DNA of 64,000 nucleotides from contig CALUWF010000001.1 in NCBI GenBank assembly GCA_944324405.1, positions 186,001 to 250,000 on the forward strand, read 5' to 3'. The DNA comes from Candidatus Gastranaerophilales bacterium. GTDB lineage: Bacteria > Cyanobacteriota > Vampirovibrionia > Gastranaerophilales > Gastranaerophilaceae. Each line of letters starts with the position of its first letter. The stretch's first letter is position 1. The notes beneath the pieces were generated by a model. It was not told where the DNA came from and searched no databases. It worked only from the letters and a program-made list of their open reading frames with translations. Of this stretch, positions 53,802-61,851 are shown in pieces. The position numbers were made by a program, and so were the translations under genes.

Positions 53802-55323
53802 TTAAAAGCTCCTTAAATTCAATTCCCACAAGCCTAAAGCCATCATTTTGTTCTTTTCCTTCCAAATGAAGTGCGACGCTTAAATTAGAATCAAAAATTT
53901 GAATGGCGACCGTACTTTGATAAGAATTTGCCCAAAATGGCGAGTAGGCGCTTTCAAAACAGTTGTACCTGTCTTTTGGCTCTTCCTCGGATGCCCAGGT
54001 CAGCGTTCCTATCTGAGTTGTTTTGATATATTCATGGTCACTCCTTATTTCTTTTACAAAATCTTTTGAAACGCTGAACTGAAAACGATTTTCTCCGCTT
54101 TCATCAAGCAAAAGCGCAAAATCTTCAATAATTTTTCTCTCGGAAGGCTTGCCCAGATGGAAAAAAGGAGTAGAAAAACTGAATTCTATTGTATCTCCGT
54201 CAAATGTCGAGCCTGTGTTTTCAAGCAAAATTTTGCCGTTTGAACAACCGGAAAAAATCTGTGTGTTTATACAAGCGGCAGATGTAATTTCTTGCGTTTC
54301 AATTCTTTTCATCCAGCATTCATGTGAAAAATCATAAATCCAAATTGTATTAAAATATTCGCTGTCATTTTGAGGCAGATAAAACCATATTTGATTTTTA
54401 CGCTCGTAAGGAACACAAAATGCCCTGTTAAATCCCGCTCTGTCCGAATTTTTAAAAGCTTCTTCCACATTTGAAGCAATATTCCCGCTCATCATAATCT
54501 GAGAAAGCTCTCCGACCTGAGAAAGCGCAAAAAGCCCGTCCGGATTGAAAAAATATTGTTTATTATTACAGGTACATACCGCTTTTGACCCCATCGTACC
54601 TTTATCCGCAAATTTTATAATTGCAAAATTATCAGGGGACGAACCGGAAAGCAGAAAAACCCCGTCTTCCTTAAAAATTGCAAGGTTCCCGCAGTACAAA
54701 GCAAGAGCGGAGATTTTTGTGACAGATGAATGAAAATTTGCAATATAACCCGCATCGTTTTGACTTTCCCAGTCATCAAACCTGCCAAGCGCACTATAAT
54801 AAAGAACTGAATTTGAGCCTATCCAAAGTCTTCCCGCAAAATTGCACATGGCATCAGGTATTATGTCGTTATCATCGCTATCTTTTGCACTGAGCGGGTT
54901 TAATTTTGTTTGAAGATTTTTATTGTAATAATATCCCTCGCAATCGCGTGCAAAAAATGCAATGCCATCAAGATAAAGTGTAAAATCAGCCGATGTAATC
55001 GGCTTTTCATAATCGTGTATTGTGGTTGTATTTCTTGTCACATTATCAAAATATTTTATTTTTCCGTCAGAGCGCGCGTATAAAAAGCCCTCGCTGTTTT
55101 TTGGATACTCGCAAAGACCGACAATTTCACAATCGTCTTCAACATCGACATCCAAAAATGTCTGATTTCCCATCATACGCTCGACGCCTTGATTTTTATA
55201 AAGTTCCACATTATAACTGTCATCCCAGTATAGCTTTTTTGCACCATAGCCAAGCATTACCTGCGTGGCATTTGTTTTTATTCCGCCGGAAAAATCATAA
55301 AACGCTAATTTTTTATCGCTCAT
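53791..55323 (-). CDS. Tail nozzle/stabilisation-type protein (T7 gp12 / P22 gp10-like)
   Basis: 510 residues, beta-rich, with propeller-like repeats. The stretch MCNFAGRLWIGSNSVLYYSA then LGRFDDWE is typical of podovirus nozzle or DNA-stabilisation proteins, and repeated strand blocks (YFFNPDGLFALSQVGE, WIYDFSHECWMKRI) follow. Overlaps the amidase gene by 11 nt. No separate tail-fibre gene was found. Confidence 0.72.
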   Translation of the reverse strand: MSDKKLAFYDFSGGIKTNATQVMLGYGAKKLYWDDSYNVELYKNQGVERMMGNQTFLDVDVEDDCEIVGLCEYPKNSEGFLYARSDGKIKYFDNVTRNTTTIHDYEKPITSADFTLYLDGIAFFARDCEGYYYNKNLQTKLNPLSAKDSDDNDIIPDAMCNFAGRLWIGSNSVLYYSALGRFDDWESQNDAGYIANFHSSVTKISALALYCGNLAIFKEDGVFLLSGSSPDNFAIIKFADKGTMGSKAVCTCNNKQYFFNPDGLFALSQVGELSQIMMSGNIASNVEEAFKNSDRAGFNRAFCVPYERKNQIWFYLPQNDSEYFNTIWIYDFSHECWMKRIETQEITSAACINTQIFSGCSNGKILLENTGSTFDGDTIEFSFSTPFFHLGKPSERKIIEDFALLLDESGENRFQFSVSKDFVKEIRSDHEYIKTTQIGTLTWASEEEPKDRYNCFESAYSPFWANSYQSTVAIQIFDSNLSVALHLEGKEQNDGFRLVGIEFKELLNDF

Positions 55324-55798
55324 AATACCACCTTACTTTGTTTCTTATGTAATCACCCGCTTCATCTGCCGTTATCAAAGGTTCATAAGGAATAAAGCTT
55401 ATATCAATTTTGCCTGCGCTTGTTGAATTTGGCAGCATCTTGCCGACTTCATAATGGGTTAAAACCGTGTCTTTTAAAGGTTTTAAGCCATATTTTTTTA
55501 ACAGAGTTGCGCAATATGCCCACATTGCCTCGCCCTGAACCCTTAAAAAAGGGTAATTTCCCGGGTTTTTAGGATTTTTATAGCCATACATTGCACATAA
55601 TGCAATGCCGATGGAGCCAGTATTAAAACCGCCGGTGTGAGCGGCATAGTGCCCGTCATTACAGTTTAGGTTATCCTCCGGCGTATACTTACCTTTGAGA
55701 ATATCTCCATTTTTAAGCACCAGAAAATGATAATGCTCAAAATCAACCTGTGACGGAGTATAGCCGCCCGCGCTCCAATGTAAAATTATCCTCTTCAT
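55313..55798 (-). CDS. Peptidoglycan amidase / endolysin (amidase-2 type)
   Basis: 161 residues. Zinc-ligand and active-site pattern: ILHWSAGGYTPSQVDFEHYHFLVLKNG (first His and substrate loop), AHTGGFNTGSIGIALCAM, LTHYEVGKMLPNSTSAGKIDISF (second His and Lys/Asp). Predicted to cut the muramoyl-alanine bond for lysis or virion entry. SD CAGGAG is 7 nt ahead. The start lies inside the upstream LuxR-type gene (56-nt overlap). Confidence 0.85.
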   Translation of the reverse strand: MKRIILHWSAGGYTPSQVDFEHYHFLVLKNGDILKGKYTPEDNLNCNDGHYAAHTGGFNTGSIGIALCAMYGYKNPKNPGNYPFLRVQGEAMWAYCATLLKKYGLKPLKDTVLTHYEVGKMLPNSTSAGKIDISFIPYEPLITADEAGDYIRNKVRWYYER

Positions 55799-56018
55799 AT
55801 GTAGCTCCTGAAATTAAATCAAATGCAAATTGTCCGTAAATATCTAAAAATTTTGATATAGCCTGTACTCTGTTCTTTGCACGAAATTTAAGATATATTC
55901 TTGAAAGATGGTTTTGTACCGTGCGCACGCTTACACTCAAAGTATTTGCAATGGAACGATCTTTTAAACCAAGGCAAAGCAGGGACATAACTTGCATTTC
56001 ACGCTTCGTCAAATTCAT
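55743..56018 (-). CDS. Stand-alone LuxR/GerE-type HTH regulator
   Basis: About 91 residues, only the DNA-binding domain: LTKREMQVMSLLCLGLKDRSIANTLSVSVRTVQNHLSRIYLK. No sensor or receiver. ATG at 56018 has GAGGAAG upstream. It is the first gene of the phage-like cluster, transcribed toward amidase and tail genes, so it is the best candidate controller of the cluster. Confidence 0.85.
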   Translation of the reverse strand: MNLTKREMQVMSLLCLGLKDRSIANTLSVSVRTVQNHLSRIYLKFRAKNRVQAISKFLDIYGQFAFDLISGATYEEDNFTLERGRLYSVTG

Positions 56019-56243
56019 TTTTCTTCCTCGTATGGGGCTGGAATTATTCATATCAGCAAACAGGGCAAAAAATATAAATGTATTTTCCGCAGTTAATTTA
56101 TAATTTTCGACGGCAGACTTTTTGGATAAAAAAATTGATAAAAATTGCGCAAAGCCTTGCGGGGGCAGTTTTTTTCAAAGTGAAAAAAATTAATAAAAAT
56201 TTGAACAGATTTATCACTTTTATCCTCAATCAAATTGCCGTAA

Positions 56244-56273
56244 GCTCGCTAATTCGGGGAATTCGAGCTTTTT
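56244..56273 (+). terminator. Plus-strand terminator upstream of the phage-like cluster
   Basis: GCTCG/CGAGC and AATTC/GAATT stems with a CT bulge, followed by T5. No plus-strand gene ends here, so it may insulate the cluster. Confidence 0.55.
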
Positions 56274-56510
56274 GTTTACGATATATTCACATAATAGCAG
56301 ACAAAATTTTTTTGAAAATTACCGTAAATACCTGAGTAATTTTAGTTATCAGACATATTAACACCTTAAAAAATTCAGACACGAAAAGGACTTTTAAGGT
56401 TTTAAAAAATAAAAATATATTTTTTAATAAATATTATTTTACAAAATTTAATAACAACAAAATGACTAAAGGCGAAAATAGAATATCTGCAAGGGTTTTA
56501 AACAAGGCAT

Positions 56511-56568
56511 AAAAAAACGGGGCACTGTTGCTAGATATTTTTTGTATACCTACCTGGAGCGCGCCCCG
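56511..56568 (-). terminator. Terminator-like hairpin downstream of giant prepilin gene 2
   Basis: On the minus strand CGGGGCGC pairs with GTGCCCCG (one wobble), then T7. Its 5' arm and loop (GCGCTCCAGGTA) and the preceding TTCGTATCTT match the terminator of prepilin gene 1. The loop is about 40 nt, larger than in copy 1. Confidence 0.6.
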
Positions 56569-56628
56569 AAAGAATTAAGATACGAAATTGGTTTTAATGT
56601 CATTAGAGCAAATATTCTTTTGTTAACC

Positions 56629-56710
56629 TGTCATCCTGAACTGGCTGGAAAATCCGTTGAGGCAAAGCCGAAACGAGATTTTACGCCCCTACTTGGTGTT
56701 TCAGGATCTT
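56629..56710. repeat. REP-like palindromic element
   Basis: TGTCATCCTGAAC at the left and GTTTCAGGATCTT at the right bracket an inner hairpin CGTT-GA-GGC-aaa-GCC-GA-AACG (56655-56675, extended by AAAAT/ATTTT). The outer arms match the short palindrome embedded in the giant prepilin gene at 59333-59359. Confidence 0.65.
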
Positions 56711-56736
56711 ACTAATAGTGTATGTTAGTATGTTCT

Positions 56737-56853
56737 GGCTCACGCATTGCTCCTGTGGAGTTTTGGAACAAAACTCCTACGTCGCCTATCGATGGTTGAG
56801 CCTTACGGTCTTGCTCATCGCAAGCCCTTAAGGCTCACCCCGGCTCACGCATT
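56737..56853. repeat. Cluster of inverted and direct repeats
   Basis: GGAGTTTTG-GAA-CAAAACTCC (56757-56777) and GAGCCTTA…TAAGGCTC (56798-56836, with inner CTTGC/GCAAG) are perfect hairpins. The direct repeat GGCTCACGCATT (56737-56748 and 56842-56853) flanks them, like ends of a small mobile or repetitive unit. Confidence 0.65.
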
Positions 56854-56857
56854 CACT

Positions 56858-59440
56858 TCACTCTTGTTCGCTTGCATCCCATCTTATCCTCAGATATCCT
56901 GAGGACCCTGAACCTCCTGATCCGAGTTCAAAGGAGTCATCAACAACTCCTCCTCCCCCTCCTCCTGATCCTCCGAATTCATTGTTTGCCGCATCATGGG
57001 ATTTAGCGTTATTACCGTTGATATTTCCTGTTGTACAGATATATTGCTGCGGGTCGGTCTGCACTCCGTTATTACCGCTTAGTCCACCGCCGCAGGTTAT
57101 TGCCACAATTACATTGTTTTGTAAAATTCCAAAAGGCGAAGCGCCCGCACCGCCGTCAAATCCGTAAATAAACGGTGCAATACCCCTGCTCTGCGAGCCT
57201 TGTTTGCCATCATCGCCTTTATACTTTGTATTAGCTACGGTATAACTTACATTACTTGTGTTTACATCAAGACCCAGTGCGTTTGAACCGCTGTAACTTT
57301 TATATTCCGTTGTTATATAAGAGCCAAGCCCTCCCTTACTTTTGTAATTTGTATTATCAATACAATTTGCAATAGCTGTTGATGAAATATTTGTACCGAT
57401 ACAGGAATTTAGCGAGTCTTTTTGTGTCTGGGTCACAGCCTTTGCGCCTTCTCCTGCAAGAAAAATAATCTCTTCATCGCCAATTACCGTCGGCATGCCG
57501 TTTGCGCCGTCCTGAGCAGCGGCACCGCCCGCACCGCCTGCACCCACTTCAAATACAATCCTTGAACCTTCTTTTACCTTGTATTTAATCTCATGTGCAA
57601 CCCCCATAGAATTTACACCCCCGACTCGGGTTCCCGCGCCGCCGCCTGCACCTGGCAGCATAACGGTGTATTTGATTTCAATTTTACCATCAGCACCGCT
57701 GCCGCCTTTTTCACAAGATGTTTTACCCCTTGCACAAAAGCCTCCGCCGCCGCCAAAGCCGCTTTGTGTCGCGCTGTAGCCCCTTCCGTTTACGGTATCA
57801 CCGCTATCTAAAGCAGCTCCCTTTGCTGCACTGCCTTCATTTTTAAATTTTCCGCCTTCTCCTGCATAAACTATCGCTTTATATCTGTCAATTGTATTTC
57901 CGTCATCTCCGTCTTTACCGGCATAGGATAATATACTACAGGTTTTGCTTGTTGTATAAGTGCTATCCTGTACTTTATTTTTAAATTTTGCATAACAAGT
58001 GTCATCGGATGTTGCTTCGGCGGTGTTTACGCCTGAAGAACCCGATTTTGCCCCTTCTCCGCCGAGTCCGCCCTTAACATAATAAGTGCCAAGCACATTT
58101 GAGCCGCGTTTATGCACAAGCTGCGTCGTGCCGCCCTGTTTCCCGGCACCTCCCTGCGATGAACCCCCTTCGCCGCCTTTGCCGATTGTTATCTCGAGTT
58201 TATCATCAGGCAAAACATTAATTGATTTTTCAAATCCTGCACCGCTGTAACCGCCTGCGCCCGAATATAATTCACGCACAGTCAGATTTCTGACACACAA
58301 AACAGAATAGGCATGGGTAGTTCTATCGCCCGTATGCGCTTCATCATACCAACCTTGATTGTGTACATAGCCGGCATCTAAATATATGCCAAGGTTATAA
58401 CAGTAATTATTTGAAGAACCGGTACAAAAATTTGCAAAACTACAGCGCGGAAAAGCAATAGGTGTTGTATTTAAATTTACATCAGCATGTTCCCAAAAAC
58501 ACAAATCAAGACCGTTTGCACCAAGATATTGAGGCGCAAATTTAACAATATTATTATATTCGTTTTTAGACAGCAGTCTGCCCATCGCAATATTTTTTGT
58601 ATTATTAGGAAGTGCAGCGACAGATTCAAAAGGAAAATTGGGATCATGCCCCTTTGCATAACCGCACCACATATTATTCGCCGCACGTGTACATTGGATT
58701 GCACCGCATTCATAACCTTTGTTGTAAATATTTTTGTTGCAGCCCGTATATGTATAGTTACTTATCCAACAACAGCTATCACCCGAGCATTGCTCATTTT
58801 TGCCTTTGACAATCCAGGTATACTGAGATGTTTCCGGCGCCATTTTTGTGACACAAAGGTCTTGGCCGTTTAGTGCCATATATGGAATTCTGTTTGAGCC
58901 CGGCTGACAGCTTCCGTAATAGTCCGAGGCCGTTTTGTAGTACCCGCCGCCTCCGCCGCCTCCTGCGCCTGTTATTGTGAAAGTTAGTTTATTCACTCCT
59001 TTTGGCACTGTCCAAGTTGTATTTGATGTAATGGTAATTGATTTATCTATTGATGTGGCTCCTGCTCCTCCACCGCCACCTCCTGAGCCTTGAAGGAAGA
59101 GAGTATTAATACCGATTGGGACATCAAAAGTATAAGTACCGGGGTTTGTAAATATTTCTAAACCTTTTTTGTTGTCTGTTGTTACTGATACTGTATCTTT
59201 CATTCTTTTTGTAATAACAGGGGCTAAGGCTACCATGATAACAGAGATAATAAGAATTGCCGTTAGAAGTTCGGCAAGGGTAAAAGCGGGTGTTTTATGC
59301 TGTTTATTATTGTTTTTCAGCGTGCACTTATAAGACCCTGAAACCGGTTCAGGGTGACAGCTGAGCGTTAAATTGTTGTTATTTGCAAGAGTGAAAGCGC
59401 TTTTATGCGTGCGATTATTATAATTAATTGCCTCTTTCAT
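56858..59440 (-). CDS. Giant glycine-rich prepilin-like surface protein 2
   Basis: About 860 residues. Same architecture as the protein at 7615: a type III signal A|FTLAELLTAILIISVIM after a very long leader (about 52 residues), glycine-rich beta modules (KLEITIGKGGEGG, IVFEVGAGGAGG), and a Cys-rich inserted domain (about residues 165-400) ending SVLCVRNL. The leader contains an earlier AFTLA copy followed by residues encoded by a palindromic repeat (SCHPEPVSGSYK). ATG at 59440 has TGGGGA upstream. Predicted secreted minor pilin/adhesin. Confidence 0.82.
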   Translation of the reverse strand: MKEAINYNNRTHKSAFTLANNNNLTLSCHPEPVSGSYKCTLKNNNKQHKTPAFTLAELLTAILIISVIMVALAPVITKRMKDTVSVTTDNKKGLEIFTNPGTYTFDVPIGINTLFLQGSGGGGGGAGATSIDKSITITSNTTWTVPKGVNKLTFTITGAGGGGGGGYYKTASDYYGSCQPGSNRIPYMALNGQDLCVTKMAPETSQYTWIVKGKNEQCSGDSCCWISNYTYTGCNKNIYNKGYECGAIQCTRAANNMWCGYAKGHDPNFPFESVAALPNNTKNIAMGRLLSKNEYNNIVKFAPQYLGANGLDLCFWEHADVNLNTTPIAFPRCSFANFCTGSSNNYCYNLGIYLDAGYVHNQGWYDEAHTGDRTTHAYSVLCVRNLTVRELYSGAGGYSGAGFEKSINVLPDDKLEITIGKGGEGGSSQGGAGKQGGTTQLVHKRGSNVLGTYYVKGGLGGEGAKSGSSGVNTAEATSDDTCYAKFKNKVQDSTYTTSKTCSILSYAGKDGDDGNTIDRYKAIVYAGEGGKFKNEGSAAKGAALDSGDTVNGRGYSATQSGFGGGGGFCARGKTSCEKGGSGADGKIEIKYTVMLPGAGGGAGTRVGGVNSMGVAHEIKYKVKEGSRIVFEVGAGGAGGAAAQDGANGMPTVIGDEEIIFLAGEGAKAVTQTQKDSLNSCIGTNISSTAIANCIDNTNYKSKGGLGSYITTEYKSYSGSNALGLDVNTSNVSYTVANTKYKGDDGKQGSQSRGIAPFIYGFDGGAGASPFGILQNNVIVAITCGGGLSGNNGVQTDPQQYICTTGNINGNNAKSHDAANNEFGGSGGGGGGVVDDSFELGSGGSGSSGYLRIRWDASEQE
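59333..59359. repeat. Palindromic repeat inside the prepilin leader coding sequence
   Basis: ACCCTGAA-ACC-GGTTCAGGGT is a near-perfect palindrome, translated in frame as HPEPVSGS. Its ends (TGTCACCCTGAAC / TTTCAGGGTCTT) match the element at 56629-56710. The AFTLA codons occur on both sides. Confidence 0.75.
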
Positions 59441-59468
59441 GTAAATTCCCCATTTGTAATAAGTAACA

Positions 59469-59484
59469 TGTCTATATATAGACA
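59469..59484. promoter_or_regulatory. 16-bp palindrome between prepilin gene 2 and its HTH gene
   Basis: TGTCTATATATAGACA is a perfect dyad 30 nt from the prepilin start and 34 nt from the HTH start. AACATGTC occurs just at its side (59466) and again at 59522. It is the best operator candidate for the adjacent regulator. Confidence 0.55.
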
Positions 59485-59517
59485 ACCCTAAAATATTTTA
59501 TCATTAGAATTCTATAT

Positions 59518-59790
59518 ATGCAACATGTCAATTTTGAAAATTCGGGGCAAATTTTTCAGGCTCTTGCAAAAGTAATCCGCACAAGGCGCGAAAGCCTTGG
59601 CAAATCGCAACGGGTACTTGCCGATGAGTTCGCTTTTCAGCGCTCATTGCTCTCCAGGCTTGAAAACGGGGTAAATGAGCCCAAACTCGTTTCTATTTGG
59701 ACGGTGTCGGAGGCTCTGGGGCTTAAACCTTCCGAACTTATTAAAATGGTGGAGGATGAGCTTCCAAAAGATTTCAGTTTGATAGATTAA
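59518..59790 (+). CDS. XRE-family HTH regulator divergent from prepilin gene 2
   Basis: 90 residues. Cro/C1 HTH (VIRTRRESLGKSQRVLADEFAFQRSLLSRLENGVNEPKLVSIW). No peptidase domain, unlike the S24 regulator of prepilin locus 1. The ATG has no clear Shine-Dalgarno, suggesting a short leader or leaderless mRNA. Its 3' end overlaps the next minus-strand gene by 4 nt. Confidence 0.85.
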   Translation: MQHVNFENSGQIFQALAKVIRTRRESLGKSQRVLADEFAFQRSLLSRLENGVNEPKLVSIWTVSEALGLKPSELIKMVEDELPKDFSLID

Positions 59791-60068
59791 AAAGGTACGG
59801 TATTTTCCTGAATAAATCTGAATAATTGATATTCATCCTGTTCAATGGGGACATTCTTTTCTCTTTCGCGCCTTTCGATATCTTCTTTTGTTTCGGATTT
59901 TAATTCAATCATTTTTTCGCCTTCGCGCCTGCCAAAGACGTTAAATTTAAAGCCGTCAATAAGGCCGTAGTCCGTTTCGGATTTATACGTACCTATATTA
60001 AGCGCGTAGGCCGCACTTAGGGAAGATAAAAAGAAAAGAAATAAAAAAATAGCTTTAATCTTATTCAT
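59787..60068 (-). CDS. Small exported protein
   Basis: 93 residues. Signal peptide (KAIFLFLFFLSSLSAAYA|L), then a charged chain (ELKSETKEDIERREREKNV) ending FRFIQENTVPF. No family recognised. Convergent with the HTH gene (4-nt overlap); its start is 36 nt from the divergent wHTH-like gene. Confidence 0.65.
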   Translation of the reverse strand: MNKIKAIFLFLFFLSSLSAAYALNIGTYKSETDYGLIDGFKFNVFGRREGEKMIELKSETKEDIERREREKNVPIEQDEYQLFRFIQENTVPF

Positions 60069-60103
60069 AATTGCATTTTAGCACACAAGGCTCATTATAA
60101 CAA

Positions 60104-60466
60104 ATGATGAAAAAAAAGCATTTTGGGTATTTAATATATTGTATGTATGATTATGATTTCGACAGCGAAGATAAGGAACTTAAGCAAGTAGGGCTTGAAC
60201 TTATGTTTATGACTCCGGAGAAATGTTCTTCCGATGAGGGCATAAGCGCTGTCGAGCTGTCCAAGCTTTTGGGCATACATTTAGATATAGTTAAAAAAAA
60301 GCTTAAAATTTTATATGACCACAATATCGTAAGAGCAATCGGCATAAATCCGAAATTGTGGAAATTTGACGAATACAGTTTTCAAAGAATGGATGAGGAT
60401 GATCCGGTTTATCAGCTTCTTTGCTCTTTTGACGATGTGGATTTTGACAGGTATTTTCAATATTGA
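60104..60466 (+). CDS. Putative winged-helix protein
   Basis: 120 residues. Central helix-turn-helix-like stretch AVELSKLLGIHLDIVKKKLKILYDHNIVRAIG with a following strand LWKFDEYSF as wing; acidic ends. Start could be M1 or M2. Its stop TGA is part of TTGA where rlmD begins, so they are coupled. Role unknown. Confidence 0.72.
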   Translation: MMKKKHFGYLIYCMYDYDFDSEDKELKQVGLELMFMTPEKCSSDEGISAVELSKLLGIHLDIVKKKLKILYDHNIVRAIGINPKLWKFDEYSFQRMDEDDPVYQLLCSFDDVDFDRYFQY

Positions 60467-61851
60467 TTAAAAAAAACGAGATAATAGAACTTAATATAGA
60501 AAAGCTTACTTATGAAGGAAGTGCGCTCGGACGTTATTATAGTGATGACTGTCCGGGGGGCTTTGTTGTTTTTGTAAAAAATGCCGTTTCGGGAGATAAA
60601 TTAAAAGTAAAAATTACAAATATAAACAAAAGCTTTGCAAGGGGCGAAATTGTTGAGATTTTAGAGCCTTCCAGGCACCGAACAAAGCCTTTTTGCCCGC
60701 TTTTTAATGCCTGCGGGGGCTGCTGTTACCAATACATTAATTACGATTTTTTACTGAAAGAAAAAAATAACATGCTAAAAGAGGCATTCGGGGAACTTAA
60801 AGAAAATTCTCCGGAGTTTTTAGAGCCGCAAAAAAGCCCGCAGGATAGAGAATTCAGACATAAAATACAGTATAGAATATCGCAGACAAAAAACTCAAAA
60901 AGGCTTCTTGCCGGTTATTACAGGGAAAAAAGCCACGATATCGTAAATATTAAATACTGCCCCATACAGCCGCCTTTGGCTGATAAAATGGTGCAATATC
61001 TGCGTGATAATTGGACTTTTGGAGGTTACAGGGAAGAAAACCACAAAGGTCTTTTGAGAAGTTTTATTATAAGATTTTCATCAGACCTAAAAAATGCGCT
61101 TTTGACTTTTGTTTTAAATGTTTCAAGTGCTGATTATTCAAAAATCGAGCCTGATTTGGCTGAGTTTTTCTCTGTAATGGGAAGCGAGTTTGAATGTGTA
61201 AAGGGAATAAGTGTAAATTTTAACCCTGATAAAACAAATAAAATAACATCGGATGACTATAAAACGGTTGCGGGGGATGATTACATTTATGAAACGCTTG
61301 AAGATGAGCACACAAAAAGGATTTACAAGATTTCTCCCGCAAGTTTTTTTCAGGTTAACCCGAAATGCGCGCTAAAAATATTTAACGAAGTAAAAGAAAA
61401 CACTTTGCAAGGCTCCCCTGTACTTGATGCTTACGGAGGTGTGGGCGCAATAGGCATATGGCTGAGTGATAAAGCGGGTAAAATCTGTCTTGTGGAAGAA
61501 AATAAACAGGCAGTTGACGATGCGAAGGTAAATTTTAAATTAAACGGGTGTAAAAATTACGAAGTGTTTTTGGGAGATGCAAAAGAGCAGTTTAGAAAAT
61601 TTTTAAAAGAAAAGAGAAAATTCGGCTGTGTAATTATCGACCCGCCGAGGAAAGGGGCGGATACAGATGCGCTTGAAGCACTCTCCAAGCTTAGCAATAA
61701 AATAATTTATGTAAGCTGCAACCCGAAAACTCTTGTAAGGGATGTAAAATATTTGCAGACACTTGGCTTTAGGGCAAAGACCACGCGCGCATTTGATATG
61801 TTTCCATACTCTTATCACATAGAATCGGTGACGGTGATAGAGCATGAATAG
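60463..61851 (+). CDS. rlmD: 23S rRNA (uracil-1939 C5)-methyltransferase, RlmD/TrmA family
   Basis: 462 residues. TRAM domain at the N-terminus (IIELNIEKLTYEGSALGRY), an Fe-S Cys set CPLFNACGGCC plus CPIQPP, the SAM site LDAYGGVGAIGIWL and catalytic IDPPRKGAD...YVSCNPKTLVRDV. TTG start at 60463. Whether U1939 or U747 is the target is not certain. mtaB overlaps its end by 8 nt. Confidence 0.92.
   Translation: MIKKNEIIELNIEKLTYEGSALGRYYSDDCPGGFVVFVKNAVSGDKLKVKITNINKSFARGEIVEILEPSRHRTKPFCPLFNACGGCCYQYINYDFLLKEKNNMLKEAFGELKENSPEFLEPQKSPQDREFRHKIQYRISQTKNSKRLLAGYYREKSHDIVNIKYCPIQPPLADKMVQYLRDNWTFGGYREENHKGLLRSFIIRFSSDLKNALLTFVLNVSSADYSKIEPDLAEFFSVMGSEFECVKGISVNFNPDKTNKITSDDYKTVAGDDYIYETLEDEHTKRIYKISPASFFQVNPKCALKIFNEVKENTLQGSPVLDAYGGVGAIGIWLSDKAGKICLVEENKQAVDDAKVNFKLNGCKNYEVFLGDAKEQFRKFLKEKRKFGCVIIDPPRKGADTDALEALSKLSNKIIYVSCNPKTLVRDVKYLQTLGFRAKTTRAFDMFPYSYHIESVTVIEHE

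Larger units (their letters stand above)
56052..56857. other. 806-nt gene-free region with repeats and hairpins
   Basis: No credible gene. The left part (56052-56510) is AT-rich and holds a plus-strand terminator (56244-56273) and an unresolved promoter region for the LuxR-type gene. The right part (56511-56857) holds the terminator of the giant prepilin gene (56511-56568) and a set of palindromic repeats (56629-56853). Confidence 0.7.

Noticed and set aside
56078-56335. Plus-strand frame of 85 codons in the gene-free region
   Set aside because: Composition is that of AT-rich DNA, no Shine-Dalgarno, and it runs through a terminator hairpin.
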